A DNA stretch of 8,742 nt from Gemmatimonadales bacterium (GTDB lineage Bacteria > Gemmatimonadota > Gemmatimonadetes > Gemmatimonadales > GWC2-71-9). The notes beneath the pieces are model-generated. The model made no database searches and was not told the origin of the DNA. It saw only the letters and a list, made by a program, of their open reading frames with translations. The translations under genes and the position numbers were made by a program. The stretch lies in NCBI GenBank assembly GCA_004525055.1, contig SPDF01000048.1:1-8742 (forward strand), written 5' to 3'. Positions 1 to 7,611 of the stretch are shown one piece after another (positions within the stretch are counted from its first letter, which is position 1; each line of letters opens with the position of its first letter).

Positions 1-1008
1 CACCATGGCGAGTTCGATGCCAGGTAACCCGGCAACCGCGGGGACAGCGCCGTCGCCCAGCCAGATCGGACTTTGGATCCAGTAGTACCGGTCCACCAAT
101 CCCTCCCGAAGCAACGCACCCGCCAACCGTCCTCCGCCCTCGACCAGAATGGAGGTGATGCCTTCTCGGCGAAGCTCCGCCAGGCCATGGGACAGCCCGT
201 GGCTGCGAACCAGCGTGGCGCCAGTGTCCCCGATCGCGTCCGCCCGCTCGCTGGAGAGCAAGGGTCCCACCACGACACACGTCGGCAGTTCCCGCGCCGT
301 CCGCAGCAACTCAAGCGTCGTTGGCAGGTTGCCGGTCTGGTCGAACACGACCCGGAGCGGTACCGCCCGTGGCTCGACGACGCCGCGGACCGTCAGCGAC
401 GGGTCATCTGCGCGGGCCGTCGCACCACCGACGCCAATCGCGTCCATCCCCGCCCGGAGCCAGTGCACGTAGTCGCGCGCGGCCTCGCCGGAGATCCACC
501 GCGAGCGACCGACCTGATCGGCGATGCGCCCATCGAGGGACGTTGCGAGCTTCAGCGCCACCCACGGACGCTCGGTGTTGCGCCAGCGAGCCAGGAAGAT
601 CGCGTTCTGGGCCGCGGCCGCCGCCCGCTCGACTCCGCCCTCCACCGCCAGGCCCGCCGCCCGCATCGCCTCCGCCCCACCGCCGGCCTCGGGATGAGGA
701 TCCTCCAGGGCGTAGACAATCCGCGCGATACCGGCCGCCACGATCGCTTCGGTGCACGGCGGTTGCTGGCCATGATGGGTACAGGGCTCCAGCGAAACAA
801 CGAGCGTTCCGCCCCGCGCGCGTTCGCCCGCCGCATCGATGGCCGCGCGCTCCGCATGCGGGCCGCCGAACTCAGCGTGCCATCCCTCGCCCACGACCTC
901 GCCAGCCGGATCGAGCAGCACCGCACCGACCAGCGGGTTGGGATGGACCCGTCCCCAGCCGCGCCAGGCGAGCTCGATCGCGCGTGGCATCCAGGCGGCG
1001 GCGGTCAC
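1..1008 (-). CDS. ribD: RibD, bifunctional riboflavin deaminase/reductase (3' end cut off by window)
   Basis: RibD deaminates the pyrimidine intermediate of riboflavin synthesis and then reduces its ribosyl side chain using NADPH. Numbering from the GTG at 1008, the N-terminal half is a CMP/dCMP-deaminase-like zinc domain: PNPLVGAV near residue 25, HAE with H51 and catalytic E53, and zinc ligands C76 and C85 in PCTHHGQQPPC. The reductase half begins near residue 149 (WVALKLATSLDGRIA), continues through an ADDPSLTVR segment, and carries the nucleotide-binding VEGGG at 289-293. About 336 residues are visible against a usual 360-380, so roughly the last 30 are outside the window. The frame is open with no stop down to base 1. 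The start is uncertain: GTG 1008 gives a normal-length N-terminus but has only a weak upstream G-rich element, and ATG 988-990 lies six residues further in. An ATG overlapping the purM stop is one base out of frame (see findings). The gene follows purM by 18 bases and is probably co-transcribed with it. Confidence 0.93.
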   Translation of the reverse strand, partial: MTAAAWMPRAIELAWRGWGRVHPNPLVGAVLLDPAGEVVGEGWHAEFGGPHAERAAIDAAGERARGGTLVVSLEPCTHHGQQPPCTEAIVAAGIARIVYALEDPHPEAGGGAEAMRAAGLAVEGGVERAAAAAQNAIFLARWRNTERPWVALKLATSLDGRIADQVGRSRWISGEAARDYVHWLRAGMDAIGVGGATARADDPSLTVRGVVEPRAVPLRVVFDQTGNLPTTLELLRTARELPTCVVVGPLLSSERADAIGDTGATLVRSHGLSHGLAELRREGITSILVEGGGRLAGALLREGLVDRYYWIQSPIWLGDGAVPAVAGLPGIELAMV

Positions 1009-1009
1009 C

Positions 1010-1030
1010 TCAGCGATGCGCCCCGCTCAT
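1010..1030 (-). other. Six-codon mini-ORF (MSGAHR) between purM and ribD
   Basis: An ATG at 1028-1030 overlaps the purM stop as ATGA and opens a six-codon frame that ends in TGA at 1010-1012, one base before the ribD GTG at 1008. It may be a coupling or reinitiation element, or the remnant of the true ribD start put out of frame by one extra base in the GGGG run (1021-1024). It is not evidence of a functional peptide. Confidence 0.3.
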
Positions 1031-2064
1031 GGGGTGAACCGCACGCTGCGCCCGCCCGACTCGATGTGCCCCATGACCCAGGTCTTCACGCCGTCCGCCG
1101 TCGCCGCCGCTTCCACCGCTGGGACCGCGTCCCGGGGCAGCACCGCGATGAGGCCCACGCCGAGGTTGAATACATCGCGCATCTCATCGGTGGAGACCTT
1201 TCCGGCCTTCTGCATCAAACGGAACAGCGCCGGCCATTCCCAGCTCCCAGTCTCCACCACCGCCTCGCATCCTTCCGGAAGCACCCGGACCAGATTGCCG
1301 GGGATGCCACCGCCGGTGATGTGCGCCAGCGCGTGCATCCGGTTGAATACCGGGGTGACCGCCCGGGCATAGCTACGGTGCACCGCGAGGAAGGCGTCGG
1401 CGACGGATTGCCCAAGGCCGGGCCACTCATCGGTGAGTTCAAGCCCGAGGTCCTCGGCGACAATCTTGCGCGCGAGGGTGTACCCATTGGTATGCAGGCC
1501 GGTGGAGGCGTAGCCGAGCAGGACATCGCCCGGAACGATCGCGTCGCCATGCAGTGCCGCATCCTCCTCAACCACTCCGATGATCGTGCCGGCCAGGTCG
1601 AAGTGCCCGTGAGCATACAGCCCCGGCATCTGGGCCGTCTCGCCGCCCGCGAGGTCCATCCCGTGCGCCCGACACCCGCGAGCCACGCCCTCGACGATAT
1701 CCGCGAGCATCTCGATACCGAGTCCCGCGCCGGCGATGTAATCCATGAACGCCAACGGCCGCGCGCCGTGGACCAGGATGTCATTGACGCTGTGATTGAC
1801 CAGGCACTCGCCGACGGTGTCGAAGCGCCCCGCCTGCTGGGCCACGAGGACCTTGGTGCCGACCCCGTCGGTGCTCATGACCAAGGTCGGGCTCCGCATC
1901 CCTGGAGGGATGCGCACCATGCCGCCGAACGCGCCGACCCGCCCGGCGGTCAGCGGTGTCCGTGTGCCGGCCACCAGGCGGCCGATCCGCTCCTTCGCGG
2001 ACTCCGCGTCCGCCAGGTCCACCCCCGCCGCCGCGTACTGGCGCGGCTTGTCGGACTGCGTCAT
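1027..2064 (-). CDS. purM: PurM, phosphoribosylformylglycinamidine cyclo-ligase (AIR synthetase)
   Basis: PurM closes the imidazole ring of FGAM using ATP to give aminoimidazole ribotide (AIR), the fifth step of de novo purine synthesis, in the cytoplasm. The 345-residue product has the full family length and order of motifs: the ATP/metal-binding STDGVGTK at 64-71, VNDILVHGARPLAFMDY at 93-109, LAGGETAQMPG at 138-148, STGLHTNGYTLAR at 187-199, HITGGGIPGN at 248-257 and FNLGVG at 299-304. No key motif is missing. The ATG at 2062-2064 overlaps the pfkB stop as ATGA. A GGAG at 2073-2076, eight bases upstream, is a good ribosome-binding site and supports this start. purM is often paired with purN; here ribD follows instead. 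Identification is firm. Confidence 0.97.
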   Translation of the reverse strand: MTQSDKPRQYAAAGVDLADAESAKERIGRLVAGTRTPLTAGRVGAFGGMVRIPPGMRSPTLVMSTDGVGTKVLVAQQAGRFDTVGECLVNHSVNDILVHGARPLAFMDYIAGAGLGIEMLADIVEGVARGCRAHGMDLAGGETAQMPGLYAHGHFDLAGTIIGVVEEDAALHGDAIVPGDVLLGYASTGLHTNGYTLARKIVAEDLGLELTDEWPGLGQSVADAFLAVHRSYARAVTPVFNRMHALAHITGGGIPGNLVRVLPEGCEAVVETGSWEWPALFRLMQKAGKVSTDEMRDVFNLGVGLIAVLPRDAVPAVEAAATADGVKTWVMGHIESGGRSVRFTP

Positions 2065-2981
2065 GGGACCCGCTCCGCCTGTGCCACGTGCGTGAGGTCG
2101 TGAAAGGCCCGGACCCGCTTCTCAATATCCACGGTCGTCACGCCATCGAACCCCTTGATGCCAAATTGGGAGACCGCAAAGGACCCCATGGCCGCCCCGT
2201 AGATCATGGCGCGCCGCAAGTGGTCGCTATCCGTGGCGCCGGCCCTGGCCAGATACCCCATGAACCCACCGGCAAAGGCATCGCCGGCGCCGGTCGGATC
2301 GAAGACTTCCTCCAGCGGATACGCCGGGGCGTAGAAGGTCCGGCCGGGTTCGATGAGCAGCGCACCGAACTCCCCCTGTTTGATGACCACACGCTTCGGG
2401 CCATGGGCGAGGATCCACCGCCCTGCCCGGTGGATATTCCAGTCACCGGAGAGCTCGCGCGCCTCGCCATCGTTGACCATCAGAATATCGACCCGCTTCA
2501 GGAGCTTCATCAGTTCCGGCTTGGCGCTCTGGATCCAGTAATTCATGGTGTCACAGACCACGAGGCTCGGCGATGTCACCTGATCGAGGACGCCGTTCTG
2601 GAGGGCCGGGTCGATGTTTCCGAGAAAGACAAGCTTCGCCGCGCGAAGGGCCGCCGGAATCTTGGGCTGAAAGGACGCGAACACCCCGAGTCGGGTCTCC
2701 AGCGTCTCCCGGCTCTGCAGGTCGTAGGAGTACTTCCCCTTCCAGCGGAAACTCTCGCCTTTCGCGCGTTCGACGCCGCTCCAATCGATGCCGCGCGGTG
2801 CCAGGCGATCGAGCTCGGCCACCGGATAGTCGTCGCCGACTACCCCGACGACATGCACCGGATGCATGAGTGATCCCGCCACGCTGAAATACACGGCGGA
2901 CCCGCCCAGCGCGTCGGCGGTCTCGCCGAACGGGGTGTGAATGGAGTCGAGTGCCACACTGCCAACAACCATCAGGGTCAT
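2061..2981 (-). CDS. PfkB/ribokinase-family sugar or nucleoside kinase, substrate unknown
   Basis: This is a 306-residue kinase of the PfkB (ribokinase-like) superfamily, which transfers phosphate from ATP to a hydroxymethyl group of a sugar or nucleoside. The N-terminus has a typical first beta strand (VVGSVALDSI, 5-14) and a GGSAVYF glycine pair at 26-32 that normally contacts the substrate. KQGEFGALL lies at 201-209. The second PfkB signature DPTGAGDAFAGGF is at 228-240, with the anion-hole GAG and the catalytic base D234. The middle holds an unusual motif-rich part (FRWKGKYSYDLQSRETLETRL, about residues 78-98) and a DTMNYWI stretch at 144-150. I recall both from a widespread but uncharacterised PfkB subgroup, not from ribokinase, fructokinase or adenosine kinase proper. 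The gene starts 4 bases after the argS stop and overlaps purM by 4 bases. Upstream there is only a weak GGA about 9 bases before ATG 2981; M4 is an alternative start. The family assignment is firm, but the substrate cannot be read from the sequence. Confidence 0.9.
   Translation of the reverse strand: MTLMVVGSVALDSIHTPFGETADALGGSAVYFSVAGSLMHPVHVVGVVGDDYPVAELDRLAPRGIDWSGVERAKGESFRWKGKYSYDLQSRETLETRLGVFASFQPKIPAALRAAKLVFLGNIDPALQNGVLDQVTSPSLVVCDTMNYWIQSAKPELMKLLKRVDILMVNDGEARELSGDWNIHRAGRWILAHGPKRVVIKQGEFGALLIEPGRTFYAPAYPLEEVFDPTGAGDAFAGGFMGYLARAGATDSDHLRRAMIYGAAMGSFAVSQFGIKGFDGVTTVDIEKRVRAFHDLTHVAQAERVP
2073..2076 (-). promoter_or_regulatory. Ribosome-binding site GGAG for purM
   Basis: GGAG lies eight bases before the purM ATG at 2064, inside the end of the PfkB-kinase gene. 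It agrees with the ATGA-overlap start. Confidence 0.6.
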
Positions 2982-2985
2982 CGAT

Positions 2986-4623
2986 TCATATCCGGTCGGG
3001 GGCCGTCAGGCCGAGGAGGGTAAGGCCGTTGGCCAGGACAATGCGCGTGGCGCGCGCGAGCGCCAGGCGAGCGCGTTCCACCGCGGGCGGTTCGCCCAGA
3101 ACGCGGCACTTGTGATACCACCCGTGGGTCAGCCGGGCCAGCTCTTCGAGATAGCCGGTCAGCCGATGCGGCTCCAGTTCGCGCGCTGCCCGCGCGGTAA
3201 TCTCGGGAAAGGCGGTCAGCTTCTTGAGCAACTCGCGATCCTCGGGAGCGGGCAGCGCGTCGAGCTGGACATCCGCGCTCACGGTATCGGGATCGATCTC
3301 CGCCACGCGAAAGATGCCGCTCATGCGGGCGTGCGCCATCTGCACGTAGAAGACCGGGTTCTCGTCGCTCTGCGTGGTGGCCAGGTCGAGGTCGAAGTTG
3401 AGCGGCGAGTCGGCGCGCCGCATCAGGAAGAAGTACCTGGCGGCGTCCGGCCCCGTCTCGTCGATCAGGTCCCGCAAGGTGATGAACTCCCCTGAGCGCT
3501 TCGACATCTTCACCTCTTCGCCCCCACGCAGCACTTTCACCAACTGTACGATCGAGACGTGAAAGAACTCGTCGGGATATCCCAGCGCGCGCATGGCGGC
3601 CCTGACCCGGGGGATGTAGCCGTGGTGATCCGCGCCCCAGACGTCGATGGCTCGATCAAAGCCGCGATCGTGTTTGTCAACATGGTAGGCGATGTCCGGG
3701 AGGAAGTAGGTGTAGGTCCCATCGCTCTTGCGCAGCACCCGGTCCTGGTCGTCGCCGAAGTCGGTGGTCCGCAGCCAGAGCGCGCCGTCGCGCTCGAAGG
3801 TAAGGCCGCGTGCGTGCAGGAGCGCGAGCGTCTTGCCAATCGCCCCCCGATCATAAATCGCCTGCTCGGAAGAGATCAGGTCGAATCGTACCCCAAAGCT
3901 CGCCAGGTCCTGGTCCTGCGTCTCCCGCTGAGCCTGGACCGCGAGCACCCGGCAACGCCGCACCCCTTCCTCCTCGGGAAGGTCGGCGAAGGCACGTCCC
4001 TCCCGCTCGAGGAGCCGGGCAGCGTCGCCACGAAGGTACTCCCCGTGGTATCCACCCTCGGGAATCTCGGCAGAACGACCCACGGCCTCCTGCACTCGCG
4101 CCCACAGACTCTGCGCGAGGCGGTCGATCTGAACCCCGGCATCATTGAGGTAGAACTCGCGCGTGACCTGGTGCCCGCTCCATTCCAGCAAGGAGGCGAT
4201 GGCGTCACCCAAGGCCCCGCCCCGTCCATGCCCCACATGCAACGGCCCCGTGGGATTGACGGACACGAACTCGACGTTGACGCGGATGCCCGAGCCGTAG
4301 TCGTGCGCGCCGTACCGATCGCCCGCCCCGATGATCGCGCGGAGCGATGCCGCCAGTTCATCCGTCGCCAACCAGAAATTGATAAAGCCGGGGCCGGCGA
4401 TCGCGGTCTTGTCGACGAGACCGGGGGGCAATTCGAGGGACTCCAGGATCTTGGCAGCCACGGCGCGGGGTGAGGTCTTCTGCACCCGTGCCAGCACCAT
4501 GGCGAGGTTCGTGGCCATGTCCCCGTGGCCCGTGTCCTTCGACCGTTCCAGTACGAATTCCACGTCCGGCGCGCCCAGTTTCTCCGCCGCCCGGCCCAGC
4601 GCCTCCCGAAGGACGTCGGTCAC
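2986..4623 (-). CDS. argS: ArgS, arginyl-tRNA synthetase
   Basis: ArgS attaches arginine to tRNA-Arg; it is a class I synthetase that needs the tRNA for amino-acid activation. The 545-residue protein has an N-terminal Add1-type tRNA D-loop-binding domain (about 1-85, ending in GPGFINF at 77-83). The Rossmann catalytic core follows, with NPTGPLHVGHGRG at 123-135 containing the HIGH box (H129-H132), FYLNDAG at 157-163, WGADHHGYI at 329-337 and a KMSKRSGEF signature at 372-380. The C-terminal all-alpha anticodon-binding domain follows (about 425-545). Length and motif order are normal. The start is GTG at 4621-4623, overlapping the fmdB stop as GTGA. AAGAAGG at 4631-4637, seven bases upstream, is a strong ribosome-binding site supporting GTG. 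No T-box or other leader is visible, as expected for a gene inside an operon. Identification is firm. Confidence 0.98.
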   Translation of the reverse strand: MTDVLREALGRAAEKLGAPDVEFVLERSKDTGHGDMATNLAMVLARVQKTSPRAVAAKILESLELPPGLVDKTAIAGPGFINFWLATDELAASLRAIIGAGDRYGAHDYGSGIRVNVEFVSVNPTGPLHVGHGRGGALGDAIASLLEWSGHQVTREFYLNDAGVQIDRLAQSLWARVQEAVGRSAEIPEGGYHGEYLRGDAARLLEREGRAFADLPEEEGVRRCRVLAVQAQRETQDQDLASFGVRFDLISSEQAIYDRGAIGKTLALLHARGLTFERDGALWLRTTDFGDDQDRVLRKSDGTYTYFLPDIAYHVDKHDRGFDRAIDVWGADHHGYIPRVRAAMRALGYPDEFFHVSIVQLVKVLRGGEEVKMSKRSGEFITLRDLIDETGPDAARYFFLMRRADSPLNFDLDLATTQSDENPVFYVQMAHARMSGIFRVAEIDPDTVSADVQLDALPAPEDRELLKKLTAFPEITARAARELEPHRLTGYLEELARLTHGWYHKCRVLGEPPAVERARLALARATRIVLANGLTLLGLTAPDRI

Positions 4624-4967
4624 TCTGCCGCCTTCTTGGAACCGCCACTGGATTTCGGCGTCGATTCCTTCGTTGTCTTCGATTCCGCCTTGGCGTTCTT
4701 CGCCGGAGCGTCGGACCCGCTGGCGTCCGACTTCGCGGCGACAGACCCGGAGCTCTCCCCGGTCTCGGCCTTGCGCGCCCCCTTGCCGTCCTTGCCGTAA
4801 TCAGTGATGTAGAACCCACTGCCCTTGAAGACCAGGCCGGCCCCACCGGAGATCTGGCGAGCCGCCGGCTTGCCACAGGTCGGGCACTTGACCCGTGGCG
4901 TTTCGGACATCTTGTGGATCTTCTCGAAATTATGTCCTGCAGTGCACTGATAGTCGTACGTCGGCAT
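4620..4967 (-). CDS. FmdB-family zinc-ribbon protein with long low-complexity tail
   Basis: This is a 115-residue small protein of the FmdB family (putative regulatory zinc ribbon). The name comes from a gene near a formamidase/formylmethanofuran locus, and the real function of most members is unknown. The N-terminus MPTYDYQC, a CPTCG knuckle at 28-32, and the conserved stretch GLVFKGSGFYITDY at 44-57 are diagnostic. The first knuckle is not the usual CxxCG but C8-x3-H12, so the likely metal ligands are C8, C28, C31 and possibly H12. I recall this variant from other FmdB proteins. Residues 58-115 are a Lys/Ser/Ala/Glu-rich tail with no predicted fold. The ATG at 4965-4967 is the first gene start after the only intergenic gap, preceded by a G-rich GGATGGGGCGGC and not by a classical ribosome-binding site. 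The gene is coupled to argS by a GTGA overlap. The family assignment is confident; the function is not known. Confidence 0.9.
   Translation of the reverse strand: MPTYDYQCTAGHNFEKIHKMSETPRVKCPTCGKPAARQISGGAGLVFKGSGFYITDYGKDGKGARKAETGESSGSVAAKSDASGSDAPAKNAKAESKTTKESTPKSSGGSKKAAE
4631..4637 (-). promoter_or_regulatory. Ribosome-binding site AAGAAGG for argS
   Basis: AAGAAGG on the minus strand ends seven bases before the GTG at 4623. It lies inside the fmdB coding region and supports GTG as the argS start despite the rarer initiation codon. Confidence 0.7.
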
Positions 4968-5038
4968 GCCGCCCCATCCGGTCTAAGTAAAGCCAGCCGA
5001 TAAACTTAGCCTCTCAGGGAGCAGGGTTCAAGGAAGGT
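4968..5038 (-). promoter_or_regulatory. Only intergenic gap; weak sigma70-like promoter candidate for fmdB-argS-pfkB-purM-ribD
   Basis: This is the only non-coding gap longer than 20 bases in the window. Read on the minus strand, TTGAAC (5026-5031) and TAAGTT (5003-5008) are separated by 17 bases. That would place a start site about 25-30 bases upstream of the fmdB ATG. The -35 matches the consensus TTGACA at four of six positions (TTGA) and the -10 matches TATAAT at only three, so this is weak and could be chance. The stretch is clearly more AT-rich than its surroundings. No T-run after a GC stem was found, so no intrinsic terminator for the mutase gene can be shown. Confidence 0.35.
4983..5009. 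repeat. Perfect 6-bp inverted repeat CTAAGT-N15-ACTTAG, possible operator
   Basis: The two arms at 4983-4988 and 5004-5009 are exact reverse complements separated by 15 bases, giving a 21-base repeat period (two helical turns). The right arm overlaps the candidate -10 of the fmdB promoter, and the left arm lies just downstream of the expected start site. That geometry suits a dimeric repressor. A 6-bp stem with a 15-base loop is a poor RNA hairpin. Six matching bases in a 70-base AT-rich gap may be chance. Confidence 0.3.
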
Positions 5039-6588
<1,550 letters not shown>

Positions 6589-6592
<4 letters not shown>

Positions 6593-7611
6593 GGGGCGTT
6601 GGTCCCGAATTCCAGCATGGTTCGGGCAACAAACTCGACATCGGCCTTCGAGCCGATGGCGAGCGGCACCCGCTGATGCAATGACTCAGGTTGCAGGTCG
6701 AGGATGCGGCGAACGCCATCGGTGGCCGCTCCCCCCGCCTGCTCGACCAGGAACGCCATCGGACTGCACTCGTAGAGCAGGCGCAACTTGCCATTGGGAT
6801 TCTTCGCGTCGGCCGGATAGAGGAAAATCCCTCCGTTGATCAGGTTGCGATGAAAGTCAGCGACGAACGCCCCGATGTACCGGCTGTTCTTCCCCTCCAT
6901 CCGCTCCGGAGTGTCGCCATGAAACCCGCGCACCGCCATCTGGCTCCCGCGGTTCCAGCGCGCGTAGTTGGATTCGTTCACGCTGTAGTACTTGCCAACC
7001 TCCGGTGTCATGATGTCGGGATGTGACAGCAGGAACTCGCCGATGGTCGGATCGAGGGTAAAACCGTGCACCCCCTGCCCCGTGGTGTACACCAGCATGG
7101 TGCTCGATCCGTAGAGCACGTACCCTGCCGCGACCTGCCTGTGCCCCGGCTGCAGCACGTCTTCCATCGTGCCCCGACCCTCCATCGAGACGCGTCGATA
7201 GACGCTGAAAATCGTCCCGACGGAGGCGTTCGAGTCGATGTTGGACGAGCCGTCCAGCGGATCGAACAGCACGACATATTTTCCGGCGGGATACTCAGGG
7301 GGAATCGGGATCGGCGCGTCATCCTCCTCCGAGGCCATGACACAGACCCGACCAGTGTGATTCAGGGCGTTCTTCAGGATTTCGTTGGCGAAGACGTCGA
7401 GCTTCTGCTGCTCCTCGCCCTGGACGTTGACGTTCCCAATCGCCCCGAGAATGTTCACCAGCCCGGCCCGCCGCGTGGCGGCGGCGATGAGCTTCGCGCC
7501 GAGCGCGATGTCATAGAGCAGGTGCGACAGCTCGCCGGTGGCCTCGGGATACTTGTGTTCCTGGTCGAGGATAAACCGTTCGATGGTCGTGACCGCCGTG
7601 CTTCCGATCAT
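6589..7611 (-). CDS. fbp: Fructose-1,6-bisphosphatase class I
   Basis: The enzyme hydrolyses fructose 1,6-bisphosphate to fructose 6-phosphate and phosphate, the committed late step of gluconeogenesis (also used in the Calvin cycle). The 340-residue product has the usual class I length and motifs. These are the metal-site SEEDD at 94-98, FDPLDGSSNID at 116-126 with its Asp metal ligands, KNSRYIGAFVADFHRNL at 241-257 for substrate phosphate binding, and GKLRLLYECSPMAFLVEQAGG at 274-294 with the catalytic-site Glu in YECSPMAF. The ATG at 7609-7611 overlaps the comEC stop (ATGA). The upstream site is weak (GTGAGTGAG), consistent with translational coupling. No Calvin-cycle partner (RuBisCO, phosphoribulokinase) is nearby, so a gluconeogenic role is the simpler reading. 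Next to the mutase it could help route propionyl-CoA-derived carbon to hexoses. Identification is firm. Confidence 0.97.

Noticed and set aside
552..926. 124-codon minus-strand frame within ribD
   Set aside because: It is out of register with the RibD frame, which carries HAE, PCxHxG and PPC motifs across the same bases.
73..2103. 676-codon open frame on the plus strand opposite ribD and purM
   Set aside because: It shares codon boundaries with the minus-strand genes. In GC-rich genes the complementary frame rarely meets stops, because sense TTA, CTA and TCA codons are rare. Its translation is Arg/His/Pro/Ala-rich with no domain, while both opposite genes have complete conserved motifs.
3559..4473. 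304-codon plus-strand open frame opposite argS (and similar ones at 1956-2873, 5381-6148 and 7066-7701)
   Set aside because: These are antisense shadows of well-supported genes with no recognisable motifs and biased residue composition.
4358..4876. 172-codon minus-strand frame spanning the fmdB/argS junction
   Set aside because: It is out of frame with both genes and Arg/Pro-rich. The FmdB and ArgS frames have clear family motifs over the same bases.
5010..5038. Intrinsic terminator after the mutase gene
   Set aside because: No GC-rich stem followed by a T-run is visible on the minus strand; there is only a short GGTTCA direct repeat.
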